From: Methanobacteriota archaeon
GTDB taxonomy: Archaea > Halobacteriota > Methanomicrobia > Methanomicrobiales > Methanomicrobiaceae
Direction: 5' to 3'
DNA: 5,488 nt
NCBI GenBank assembly: GCA_023396365.1
Contig: JAEWWL010000003.1
Coordinates: 1-5,488, forward strand
Part shown: in pieces, positions 1-5,488 of the stretch
How the letters are laid out: every line of letters starts with the position of its first letter
Position numbering within the stretch: the first letter of the stretch is position 1
The notes under the pieces: generated by a model
Databases searched by the model: none
Seen by the model: the letters and a program-made list of their open reading frames with translations, nothing else
Told to the model about the DNA's origin: nothing
Program-made: the position numbers and the translations under genes

Positions 1-1
1 A

Positions 2-118
2 TCTGAAATGGTTAAAGCAGATGATACAAAAAACAATGACTGCATTACGTGCGGTGCATGTACAGACGCCTGCAAAAGGGGTGCAGTCCGTCTTGAATTG
101 TCCAGGAAAAAAAGATGA
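2..118 (+). CDS. C-terminal end of a 4Fe-4S ferredoxin-type protein (5' end outside the window)
   Basis: The frame is open at the left edge and ends at TGA 116-118, giving 38 residues. They contain CITCGACTDACKRGAV, a CxxCxxCxxxC set of cysteines that in ferredoxin-type domains ligates one 4Fe-4S cluster; the residue after the last cysteine is Lys where Pro is usual. The tail LELSRKKR is basic. Only one cluster motif is visible, so the other parts of the protein, and any partner cluster, lie upstream of the window. An ATG at 8-10 is in frame, but starting there would leave only the cluster loop, so I read this as the tail of a longer protein. Such a C-terminal cluster with a basic end occurs in NapH-like membrane ferredoxins and in many methanogen electron carriers; which of these it is cannot be decided. 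It probably acts in electron transfer. A T9 run about 60 bases downstream is its likely terminator. Confidence 0.75.
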   Translation, partial: SEMVKADDTKNNDCITCGACTDACKRGAVRLELSRKKR

Positions 119-179
119 TGCAAAGACACTTCCTGTAAATTCAGGGCTGAGATTTTCTATCTGCTCTATCCGGCCCATA

Positions 180-188
180 TTTTTTTTT
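180..188 (+). terminator. Poly-T transcription terminator behind the ferredoxin-type gene
   Basis: An uninterrupted run of nine T lies about 60 bases after the stop codon of the ferredoxin-type gene. Archaeal RNA polymerase terminates at T-rich tracts on the non-template strand, often without a hairpin. No convincing stem is seen before it. Apart from this run and a short direct repeat, the stretch 119-256 shows nothing that supports a gene. Confidence 0.5.
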
Positions 189-230
189 AAAAAGAGCCTT
201 TAAAATCTTTTTAGGTATATTTTTTGCATG

Positions 231-267
231 CTGATTTTATGCAGATTTTTTACTGATTTTATACAGA
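231..267 (+). repeat. Short direct repeat, two 15-base copies
   Basis: CTGATTTTATGCAGA at 231-245 and CTGATTTTATACAGA at 253-267 differ at one base and start 22 bases apart. They lie just at the 5' limit of the decayed gene that follows. The role is unknown; two copies in AT-rich DNA may be chance or a remnant of local duplication. Confidence 0.45.
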
Positions 268-778
268 CCTAATAATCAATTCAAAGGATTATCATTTTAT
301 TGACACACACCCGCTTGGCGAAGCGTTTTATTACCAGGATAAATCAAAAGCAAATGATCTGTCAGTTATGGTCAGTGACTGGTCGGCAGCAACAAAACTT
401 TTAACAAAAGATATGTTTACCGGAGAAAAAAAAGAGACTAAAGCTGCATTTGACAGTATATTTCTGATTGCAGTAGTTGAATTTGCTCATCACGACTACA
501 GGGGCGGAGGCGTTGATGGCATAAGTACTCCTGCGCTGAATGCATTTACCCTTTACTACAACGGCGATGAATAAAAGCCGCTTTCGTTTAAGGATTACCT
601 TCAGAATGCAGGTGTTCCCTATCAGCAGAAAAAGCTTGGAAGAAAAGAAATATTTGAATCAATACTGGTGTTTGAGGTAAAAAAAGATTCTTCAGGAATT
701 TTCAATGACAACAGGGCATTTTTAAGCGTATCAGTTGACAATTATGATCCGCAGACCTGGAGTCTTAAAAAAGCCTGA
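257..778 (+). pseudogene. Decayed gene of unknown family: no start codon, one in-frame TAA
   Basis: One frame runs from just after TGA 254-256 to TGA 776-778 and is broken only by TAA 572-574. Before the break it reads DTHPLGEAFYYQDK, then an ATG at 368 and DYRGGGVDGI; after it KPLSFKDYLQNAG, GRKEIFESILVFEV and DNYDPQTWSL. Both halves have the codon use and balanced composition of real protein, so this looks like one gene of at least 172 codons hit by a nonsense change. No ATG, GTG or TTG occurs in frame before 368, the ATG at 368 has no ribosome binding site, and the downstream half has no in-frame ATG, so neither half looks like a gene in its own right. I do not recognise the family. The pattern of a 'FxSILVFEV' strand followed by a terminal strand faintly recalls immunoglobulin-like secreted domains such as DUF4352, which is a guess. 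No signal peptide remains. A sequencing error at 572 is an alternative to true decay. Confidence 0.6.
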
Positions 779-823
779 TAATAATTTAATCTCTGCCCCC
801 ATTCTGTTAGAAAAAAGGGCCGG

Positions 824-832
824 TTTTTTTTT
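824..832 (+). terminator. Poly-T terminator after the decayed gene
   Basis: Nine T in a row follow AAAAAAGGGCCGG, about 45 bases after the stop of the decayed gene and 50 bases before the next start codon. The A6 and T9 runs could pair weakly, but the GGGCCGG between them does not make a good stem, so the T run itself is the main signal. Confidence 0.5.
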
Positions 833-840
833 GAATACCG

Positions 841-849
841 CTATAATAA
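841..849 (+). promoter_or_regulatory. TATA-like box upstream of the YgiQ-type gene
   Basis: CTATAATAA resembles an archaeal TATA box and stands about 38 bases before ATG 883. With the usual spacing of about 25 bases, transcription would start near 870, giving a leader of roughly a dozen bases. That fits the absence of any GGAG-like ribosome binding site before 883. No clear BRE precedes the box. Confidence 0.35.
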
Positions 850-882
850 ATTTCTGCAGAACATAAATAATAAAAGTCAGTT

Positions 883-2574
883 ATGTTTCTTCCTGCAACA
901 AAAGAAGAGGTTTTAAAAAGAGGCTGGGATTTTTGCGATGTTATCATAGTAACGCCTGACGCATATGTTGATCATCCCTCATTTGCAATGGCAATACTTG
1001 GCAGGTTTCTTGAAAAAAAAGGATATAAGGTAGGAATTATCTCCCAGCCAAAATGGAAAGATCCTGAAAGTTTTTTAAAGCTTGGAATTCCAAAAATTGC
1101 GTTTGCAGTCTCCGGCGGGCAGATGGACTCGATGGTCCTTAACTATACAGCAACAAAGATTCCGCGAAAAGAAGATCTCTTCTGCGAGGATAAAGATCCA
1201 TATTTCTCAAAGCAGGGTGAGAAAAAATACAGGATACGCCCCGACAGGTGCATAAGCGTGTACTGCAGCCAGATACGCAGTGTATGCAGTGATAAGCCGA
1301 TAATAATCGGCGGAATAGAGGCATCGCTTCGAAGGGCTGCACACTATGACTACTGGTCCGGCAAAATTAAAAAAAGCCTTCTTGTTGATTCAAAGGCACA
1401 GATTCTTATCTACGGGATGGGTGAGTATCCGCTTTTAAAAACGGTTGAGGCATTAGACTGCGGTGTCGCACCAAAAGATATTGCGATTGAAAACACGGTC
1501 ATTTTAAAAAGAGAAACCGAAATAGAAGATTTATTAAAGAGCGGTGACTGCGTTGTTCTCCCGTCTTTTGAGGATGTTTCATCAAACAGGCAGGCTTTTG
1601 CTAAGGCTCAGGTTCTTTTTGAAGAAAACTGCGATGAAAAAATCGTTGTTCAAAAACAGGATACAAGATATACTGTCCAGTATCCTGCGCATAAAATTTC
1701 GCAAAATGAGCTTGATGAAATTTACAGTGTTCATTTTGAACGCAGAATTCATCCCTCATTCAAAAATGTTCCTGCATTTGACATGATTAAAAATTCAGTT
1801 ACATCTCATCGGGGATGTTTTGGCGACTGCTCCTTTTGCGCCCTTGCAATACACCAGGGAAAGCGGGTTGTCTCACGAAGCAGAGAGTCAGTTCTAAATG
1901 AAATTGCAGATATCGCCTCTCAAAAAGGATTTTGTGGCACTATCACCGATATCGGCGGACCTTCGGCAAATATGTATGCCGCGTCCTGCAGGGCGGGGGG
2001 ATGCAGCAAAAATGACTGCTTAAAAGACGGATGCGGCTGTAAAAATTTAATCTCAGGAACTGATGAATATCTAAAGCTCTTAAAGTGCGCCGGCGAAATC
2101 CAAAATGTTAAAAACATACAGATAAATTCCGGAATCCGTTTTGATCCATGCCTTCTTGATGACAGATTTTTAAGGGAGATTTTAAGGCATTATATCTCCG
2201 GCCAGATGAAGGTCGCGCCCGAGTCAGGTTCTGACAATGTTTTGCAATGCATGAACAAACCAAAATCTGCAATATTTCAGGATTTTATAGAAAGATTTGA
2301 ACGGATAAAAAAAGAGGAGAAGATAAAGAAATACATAATTGCCTATATCATCGCAGGACACCCCGGCGAAGGCGAAAAAGAGGCAAAAGAGACTGCTGGT
2401 TTTCTCTTAAAAAACAGGCTTTCGGGAAGGCAGTTTCAGATTTTTACGCCAACGCCTATGACACGCTCAACTGCAATGTATTACCTTGGATATGATCCTT
2501 ATACAGGAATTAAACTGAATGTTGAAAAGGACAGAAAGGTTTTGATGAAGAGAAAGGAATCTATGCCATATTAA
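883..2574 (+). CDS. ygiQ: YgiQ family radical SAM protein (UPF0313)
   Basis: A 563-residue protein with the YgiQ layout. The N-terminal domain begins with MFLPATKEEVLKRGW and DAYVDHPSF and carries the family block GGIEASLRR at 143-151. The radical SAM core follows, with CFGDCSFC placing the CxxxCxxC cluster ligands at Cys312, Cys316 and Cys319. These would bind the 4Fe-4S cluster that reductively cleaves S-adenosylmethionine. Later family blocks are SGIRFD, KVAPES and FTPTPMTRSTAMYYLGYDPYTG. A cysteine-rich segment at 369-386 (Cys369, 374, 379, 384, 386) matches a region that also carries cysteines in bacterial homologues. The substrate is not known for the family. The C-terminus stops about 20 residues after the last family block, well short of E. 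coli YgiQ (over 700 residues), whose variable tail is absent here. The start is set by the conserved first residues; no Shine-Dalgarno sequence is seen. The protein is expected to be cytosolic and oxygen-sensitive. The gene appears to be transcribed alone, with its own upstream TATA-like box and a 191-base gap after it. Confidence 0.93.
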   Translation: MFLPATKEEVLKRGWDFCDVIIVTPDAYVDHPSFAMAILGRFLEKKGYKVGIISQPKWKDPESFLKLGIPKIAFAVSGGQMDSMVLNYTATKIPRKEDLFCEDKDPYFSKQGEKKYRIRPDRCISVYCSQIRSVCSDKPIIIGGIEASLRRAAHYDYWSGKIKKSLLVDSKAQILIYGMGEYPLLKTVEALDCGVAPKDIAIENTVILKRETEIEDLLKSGDCVVLPSFEDVSSNRQAFAKAQVLFEENCDEKIVVQKQDTRYTVQYPAHKISQNELDEIYSVHFERRIHPSFKNVPAFDMIKNSVTSHRGCFGDCSFCALAIHQGKRVVSRSRESVLNEIADIASQKGFCGTITDIGGPSANMYAASCRAGGCSKNDCLKDGCGCKNLISGTDEYLKLLKCAGEIQNVKNIQINSGIRFDPCLLDDRFLREILRHYISGQMKVAPESGSDNVLQCMNKPKSAIFQDFIERFERIKKEEKIKKYIIAYIIAGHPGEGEKEAKETAGFLLKNRLSGRQFQIFTPTPMTRSTAMYYLGYDPYTGIKLNVEKDRKVLMKRKESMPY

Positions 2575-2679
2575 AATGCATAAAAAATTTACATATGCAC
2601 AATAACAAATGCACAATAATAAAAGCACAATAACAAATGCACAATTAACACATGCAAAATTAACAAATGCAAAATTTAC
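2574..2679 (+). repeat. Seven-unit degenerate tandem repeat, consensus AAATGCACAATAAC
   Basis: Units can be laid end to end as 2574-2592 (longer, AAATGCATAAAAAATTTAC), 2593-2606, 2607-2620, 2621-2634, 2635-2649, 2650-2664 and 2665-2679. The core is ATGCA(C/A)AAT(T)AAC with a period of 14-15 bases. The early units have ATGCACAATAA and the later ones ATGCAAAATTAAC, so the array drifts along its length. It begins at the last base of the YgiQ-type stop codon and ends about 34 bases before the TATA-like box of dph6. It encodes no sustained reading frame. Possible roles are a tandem operator for the dph6 promoter or a slippage-generated microsatellite; the sequence alone does not decide. Confidence 0.8.
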
Positions 2680-2712
2680 AGGTCAGCAGGAAGACAGAGG
2701 GCGCTTAATAAA

Positions 2713-2720
2713 TTTATAAT
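2713..2720 (+). promoter_or_regulatory. TATA box for the dph6-amidotransferase operon
   Basis: TTTATAAT is close to the methanogen TATA consensus, in an AT-rich setting that follows the GC-richer 2680-2704. A start point about 25 bases downstream, near 2742, would give a leader of roughly 24 bases that includes the AGGAG ribosome binding site. The tandem repeat array lies immediately upstream of the box, where an archaeal activator or repressor could bind. Confidence 0.5.
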
Positions 2721-2755
2721 CAGAACAAAAATTTAATAGAAATAATTTTTTTAAA

Positions 2756-2760
2756 AGGAG
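2756..2760 (+). promoter_or_regulatory. Ribosome binding site of dph6
   Basis: AGGAG ends five bases before ATG 2766, an ideal Shine-Dalgarno spacing, and fixes the start of Dph6 together with the conserved N-terminal MKLGVLFSGGKDS. Confidence 0.8.
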
Positions 2761-2765
2761 AAGAG

Positions 2766-3449
2766 ATGAAGCTTGGAGTATTATTTTCAGGAGGCAAGGA
2801 TTCAGTATGTGCCTGCTATATGGCAATGCAGACAGACGAGGTCTCATGCCTGATAACACTGGCCTCAAAAAATAAAGAGAGCTACATGTTCCACACTCCA
2901 AACATCAGCCTTGCATCCCTTCAGGCACAGGCCTGCGAAATTCCGCTTCTTGAATATGAAACAGACGGGGAGAAGGAAAAGGAGCTTCTGGATTTAAAAT
3001 CAGCAATTATCAGCGCCAAAGAGAAATATGGAATTGAGGGAATTGTAACCGGCGCTATAATGTCAGTCTATCAGGCATCAAGAGTCCAGAAAATCTGCGA
3101 CTCACTTGATCTGTGGTGCTTTAACCCGCTGTGGTATGTAAATCAGGCTGAATACATGAAAAATCTAATCGATTTTGGCTTTGAGATAATAATCTCAGGC
3201 GTATTTTCATATCCCTTTGATGAATCATGGCCGGGAAGAAGAATTGATTTTAAAATGCTTGATGAATTATCATATCTGTCCGAAAAATACAAAATTACAT
3301 TGACAGGAGAGGGCGGGGAATTTGAAACATTTGTCCTTGATGCCCCTTTTTTTAAGAGAAGAATTGCAATTGACAAGTCTGAGTCATCATGCAAAAATTA
3401 CAACGGAGAATTCTCAATAATTGCCGCACACCTGGAGGATAAATGCTGA
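2766..3449 (+). CDS. dph6: Diphthine--ammonia ligase (Dph6, MJ0570-type ATP pyrophosphatase)
   Basis: Dph6 catalyses the last step of diphthamide synthesis: the ATP-dependent amidation of diphthine on the conserved histidine of elongation factor 2, with ammonia as nitrogen donor. The 227 residues are the usual length for the archaeal single-domain form. The PP-loop SGGKDS sits at residues 8-13 and binds ATP as in other N-type ATP pyrophosphatases. Family blocks follow in order: GAIMSVYQASRVQKIC at 96-111, FNPLW at 119-123, DESWPGRRID at 152-161, and GEGGEFET with VLDAPFF at 181-196. All key motifs are intact. The start is supported by an AGGAG five bases upstream. The 3' end overlaps the next gene, a glutamine amidotransferase, by seven bases. 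The two are therefore probably made together, and the neighbour could supply ammonia to this enzyme. A TATA box and a tandem repeat precede the pair. The enzyme is cytosolic. Confidence 0.93.
   Translation: MKLGVLFSGGKDSVCACYMAMQTDEVSCLITLASKNKESYMFHTPNISLASLQAQACEIPLLEYETDGEKEKELLDLKSAIISAKEKYGIEGIVTGAIMSVYQASRVQKICDSLDLWCFNPLWYVNQAEYMKNLIDFGFEIIISGVFSYPFDESWPGRRIDFKMLDELSYLSEKYKITLTGEGGEFETFVLDAPFFKRRIAIDKSESSCKNYNGEFSIIAAHLEDKC
3434..3438 (+). promoter_or_regulatory. Ribosome binding site of the amidotransferase, inside dph6
   Basis: GGAGG lies within the last codons of dph6, four bases before ATG 3443. The start codon comes before the dph6 stop TGA 3447-3449, so ribosomes ending dph6 finish on top of this initiation site. 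This is the typical arrangement for translational coupling. Confidence 0.8.
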
Positions 3450-4045
3450 TTATCTGCGATCTCTCATACCGGAAGAATTCGCTTTCATACTATGAGTATG
3501 TAAAGCCAATAGAAGAGATTGCAAAAAAATCAGGAATTGACTTTAAGACAGTTCACTACACTGAGCTGTTATGTGATTCTCTCCTTAAAAATTCAGATAA
3601 CCCAATCCAAAAAAGCCCGAAAGGATTAATTTTGTGCGGCACTGCGCTAAAAGACAACAAATTTTTGGAGGATGCAGAAAAATTTGGGTTTATCAGCAAT
3701 CTGAACATTCCTGTTCTTGGAATCTGCGCCGGTGCACAGGTAATTGCAGTGATATTTGGAGGAGTCATAGAAGAGAACAAACAATTAGGGATGACAGCGG
3801 TTAAAAAAGTATCAGATTCTGCTGTTCTTAATGGCATGACAGAATTTGATGCATATGAGCTTCACAGAAATTCAGTTATTCTCTCATCTGATTTTGAAAT
3901 TCTTGCAGAGTCTGATTCTGGCACTGCGGCATTTAAGCACAGGGAAAAATTAATTTTCGGGGTAATGTTTCACCCCGAGGTCAGAAACGAAAGAGTTGTG
4001 CAAAATTTCTTAGGAATAATTCAAAGAGCCGGTGAGCCTGTTTAA
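3443..4045 (+). CDS. Class I glutamine amidotransferase, GMP synthase subunit A-like
   Basis: A 200-residue stand-alone class I (triad) glutaminase domain, close in length to archaeal GMP synthase subunit A. The nucleophile elbow is LGICAGAQ with Cys95, and the catalytic pair is His177 and Glu179 in MFHPEV. VLGICxGxQ, FGG at 105-107 and KHREKLIFGV at 165-174 are the most GuaA-like parts; His141 in ELHRNSV matches the SHxDEV position of GuaA. All three catalytic residues are present, so it should hydrolyse glutamine and release ammonia to a partner. It departs from GuaA in two places: the GGGP oxyanion-loop segment reads LCGTALKD (63-71), and the elbow has CAGAQ rather than CLGHQ or CYGMQ. The gene starts inside the end of dph6 with its own GGAGG. 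This favours Dph6, an ammonia-using PP-loop ligase, as partner, although a GMP synthetase ATPase subunit encoded elsewhere is also possible. Its last 36 bases overlap the convergent kinase gene. Confidence 0.85.
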   Translation: MLIICDLSYRKNSLSYYEYVKPIEEIAKKSGIDFKTVHYTELLCDSLLKNSDNPIQKSPKGLILCGTALKDNKFLEDAEKFGFISNLNIPVLGICAGAQVIAVIFGGVIEENKQLGMTAVKKVSDSAVLNGMTEFDAYELHRNSVILSSDFEILAESDSGTAAFKHREKLIFGVMFHPEVRNERVVQNFLGIIQRAGEPV

Positions 4046-5488
4046 GTCATCCAGAAACTCCTCAATGCACCTGTATCTCTCATCAGGATCCTTTTTTAAG
4101 CATCTCATTATAATTTTGTCAAACTTTTTTGCATCAGGGTTGATTGCCGAGGGGATTTTTGGATCATTGTGAATTATGGATGTTGAAAATTCTCCGACAC
4201 CTTCGCCTGAGAAAGGAATGCATCCGGTCAGCAGCTCATAAAACACAATTCCCATCTGAAAGATGTCAGTTCTTTCATCGCATCTTCCAAAAATTCCCGG
4301 GGCAACCTGTTCGGGAGATGCATAGTTTAGGGAAAACGCAAGAGTTTTTGTGACATTATTGTCGCTTATAATCTTTCCAAGGCCCCAGTCCGAGAGCTTT
4401 GGAGTTTTATCCTCAGATATTAAAATGTTCTGCGGCTTTATATCACGGTGGATTACTCCTCTTGAGTGGGCATACAAAAGCCCTTTTGATATTTCACTGA
4501 TAATGCCTGCCGAAATTTCACCTGAAAGCGGTTTATTAATATCTGCAAGGGATTGTTGGCAGTATTCCATCTCAACATATGGGACAGGAAGGATATTTAC
4601 CGAATATACCCTGACGATATTTTTGTGATCAAGCTCTTTCCACAGATTCATCTCTTTTAGAAAACTTCTGCCTGTCCTCTCATCAAAGCTGATAGGAACT
4701 TTTACCGCAACAACTTCTCCGTCATCACGCCTCTTTGCCTTAAAAATTCTGGCAGTGCCCCCCTTTCCGATATATTCGGCATCCATATACCGCACTAAAA
4801 GATCCTCTGGTATGCAGTTGATTTTTTTGGCCTGCATCATTATTGCCTTTCCCTCCTCATCAAAAGGCAGAGTGCTTTTTCCGTCTTCAGACTCTGACTC
4901 AGAACTCTTATCTTCAGACTCTGATTCAAATCCTGAATAGGATTTTCTTCTTATAAGCATCCGGGTGTGCATCAGCGGAACAGAGACAAGGATAAATGAA
5001 AATAATACAGATATGAATATTCCAAGGAAGAGTTCAGTTGATGATGAATATCCGCTTAAATCAGTTATTGAAAAAAGAAACAGAATAAAAGGTGCGGCTA
5101 TCTCAAATCCGAGAATGTATAAAACAGCCCTTTTTATTACAATGGAATATGCAAGCAGAAGTGACGACATCGCATAAGAAAAGACCATTGTTGCAAAAAT
5201 AAGCGTTGAAACAGTGTCAGGCGATGACAGGTCGCCGGCATTTTTAATTACTGCAATTGAAAAAAGCGAGATAAGGACAAGCAGAATTCCCATAACAGAG
5301 TATGTTGGAATTAGAATTACCCTTAAGTAAAATTTTTCAGTATAGTAAAAATTATCAGAGTATTTTCTTCCTGTATATCTTAAGAGGAGAAGAAAGATGC
5401 CTGATACGCACAGGATAAAGAGAAGAATTACATTGGCGCTGAAATTGCGCATATATTCATGGTAATCTTCTGCAGTGGCAGATTCTGA
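4010..5488 (-). CDS. Membrane-anchored Hanks-type Ser/Thr protein kinase (N-terminus probably outside the window)
   Basis: Residues are counted from the Met at 5450-5452. Five hydrophobic segments lie near 7-24, 45-69, 83-106, 109-129 and 140-161. A basic stretch (RMLIRRK) and an acidic linker (176-193, ESESED repeated) lead to the kinase domain at about 225-473. Kinase motifs are complete: glycine loop IGKGGTARIF from 228, ATP-binding Lys251, helix-C Glu267, catalytic loop HRDIKPQN at 335-342 (Asp337, Asn342), metal-binding Asp355 in DWG instead of DFG, SPE at 379-381 and Asp396. It should phosphorylate Ser/Thr of cytosolic proteins in response to a signal at the membrane. The frame remains open for 12 more codons (SESATAEDYHEY) to the window edge, and the Met at 5452 has no ribosome binding site. 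Charge distribution puts the N-terminus outside, so an external sensor region may precede. The substrate is unknown. The 3' end overlaps the amidotransferase gene tail to tail. Confidence 0.9.
   Translation of the reverse strand, partial: SESATAEDYHEYMRNFSANVILLFILCVSGIFLLLLRYTGRKYSDNFYYTEKFYLRVILIPTYSVMGILLVLISLFSIAVIKNAGDLSSPDTVSTLIFATMVFSYAMSSLLLAYSIVIKRAVLYILGFEIAAPFILFLFSITDLSGYSSSTELFLGIFISVLFSFILVSVPLMHTRMLIRRKSYSGFESESEDKSSESESEDGKSTLPFDEEGKAIMMQAKKINCIPEDLLVRYMDAEYIGKGGTARIFKAKRRDDGEVVAVKVPISFDERTGRSFLKEMNLWKELDHKNIVRVYSVNILPVPYVEMEYCQQSLADINKPLSGEISAGIISEISKGLLYAHSRGVIHRDIKPQNILISEDKTPKLSDWGLGKIISDNNVTKTLAFSLNYASPEQVAPGIFGRCDERTDIFQMGIVFYELLTGCIPFSGEGVGEFSTSIIHNDPKIPSAINPDAKKFDKIIMRCLKKDPDERYRCIEEFLDDLNRLTGSLNYS
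4874..4927 (-). repeat. Duplicated 27-base unit coding for the acidic ESESED linker
   Basis: Bases 4901-4927 and 4874-4900 encode ESESEDKSS and ESESEDGKS, two in-frame copies of a 9-codon unit. The central TCTTCAGACTCTGA is identical in both. The unit lies between the last membrane segment and the kinase domain, so the duplication lengthens a charged, probably disordered linker. Its many Ser and acidic residues make it a possible autophosphorylation region. Confidence 0.75.

Noticed and set aside
21..203. 60-residue open frame on the + strand at the left edge
   Set aside because: It is out of frame with the ferredoxin-type tail at 2-118, which has the diagnostic cysteine motif; its own translation runs through the poly-T terminator and has no ribosome binding site.
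572..574. Recoded stop (pyrrolysine or selenocysteine) in the broken gene
   Set aside because: Pyrrolysine uses TAG and selenocysteine TGA; this is TAA, so a nonsense change or sequence error is simpler.
1139..2117. Minus-strand and offset open frames inside the YgiQ-type gene
   Set aside because: They overlap strongly conserved radical SAM coding sequence and have no motif or initiation signal of their own.
2574..2679. CRISPR array
   Set aside because: Units are 14-19 bases, directly abutting, with no unique spacers, and degenerate; this is a tandem repeat.
3443..4045. Firm naming as guaA (GMP synthase subunit A)
   Set aside because: The catalytic triad fits, but the GGGP segment is changed and the neighbour is Dph6, not the GMP synthetase ATPase subunit, so the partner is left open.
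4144..5177. Several + strand open frames of 61-92 codons opposite the kinase
   Set aside because: They lie antisense to a well-supported kinase gene, show no family motifs and have no ribosome binding sites; they are shadows.

Overview
The window looks like chromosomal DNA from a euryarchaeal methanogen, probably of the Methanomicrobiales. Supporting signs are a diphthamide-synthesis enzyme of the archaeal MJ0570/Dph6 type, an archaeal-style stand-alone class I glutamine amidotransferase, a YgiQ-type radical SAM protein, AT-rich intergenic DNA with TATA-like boxes and poly-T terminators, and GGAG-type ribosome binding sites. The assignment to order is an inference from gene content and style; no search was run.

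Left part (1-882): the window opens in the last 38 codons of a gene ending in a 4Fe-4S ferredoxin motif, followed by a T9 terminator. A decayed gene follows (about 257-778). It has no start codon and is cut by one in-frame TAA, but beyond that stop the same frame stays open for a further 67 codons.

Middle (883-4045): three genes on the + strand. First is a YgiQ-type radical SAM protein (883-2574). It is separated from the next gene by 191 bases that contain a seven-unit, 14-19 bp degenerate tandem repeat, a TATA-like box and a strong ribosome binding site. Then come Dph6 (diphthine--ammonia ligase, 2766-3449) and a divergent class I glutamine amidotransferase (3443-4045). These two overlap by 7 bases and are very probably translationally coupled. 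Dph6 is an ATP-pyrophosphatase-type ligase that uses ammonia, and the next gene encodes a glutaminase-type domain. The pair therefore resembles the two halves of a GMP-synthase-like machine and may be a glutamine-fed diphthamide amidation complex; this is the most interesting hypothesis in the window.

Right part (4010-5488, - strand): a membrane-anchored Hanks-type Ser/Thr protein kinase with five predicted membrane segments, an acidic Ser/Glu/Asp linker built from a duplicated 9-codon unit, and a complete cytosolic kinase domain. Its frame is still open at the right edge, so the N-terminus probably lies outside the window. Its 3' end converges on and overlaps the amidotransferase gene by 36 bases.
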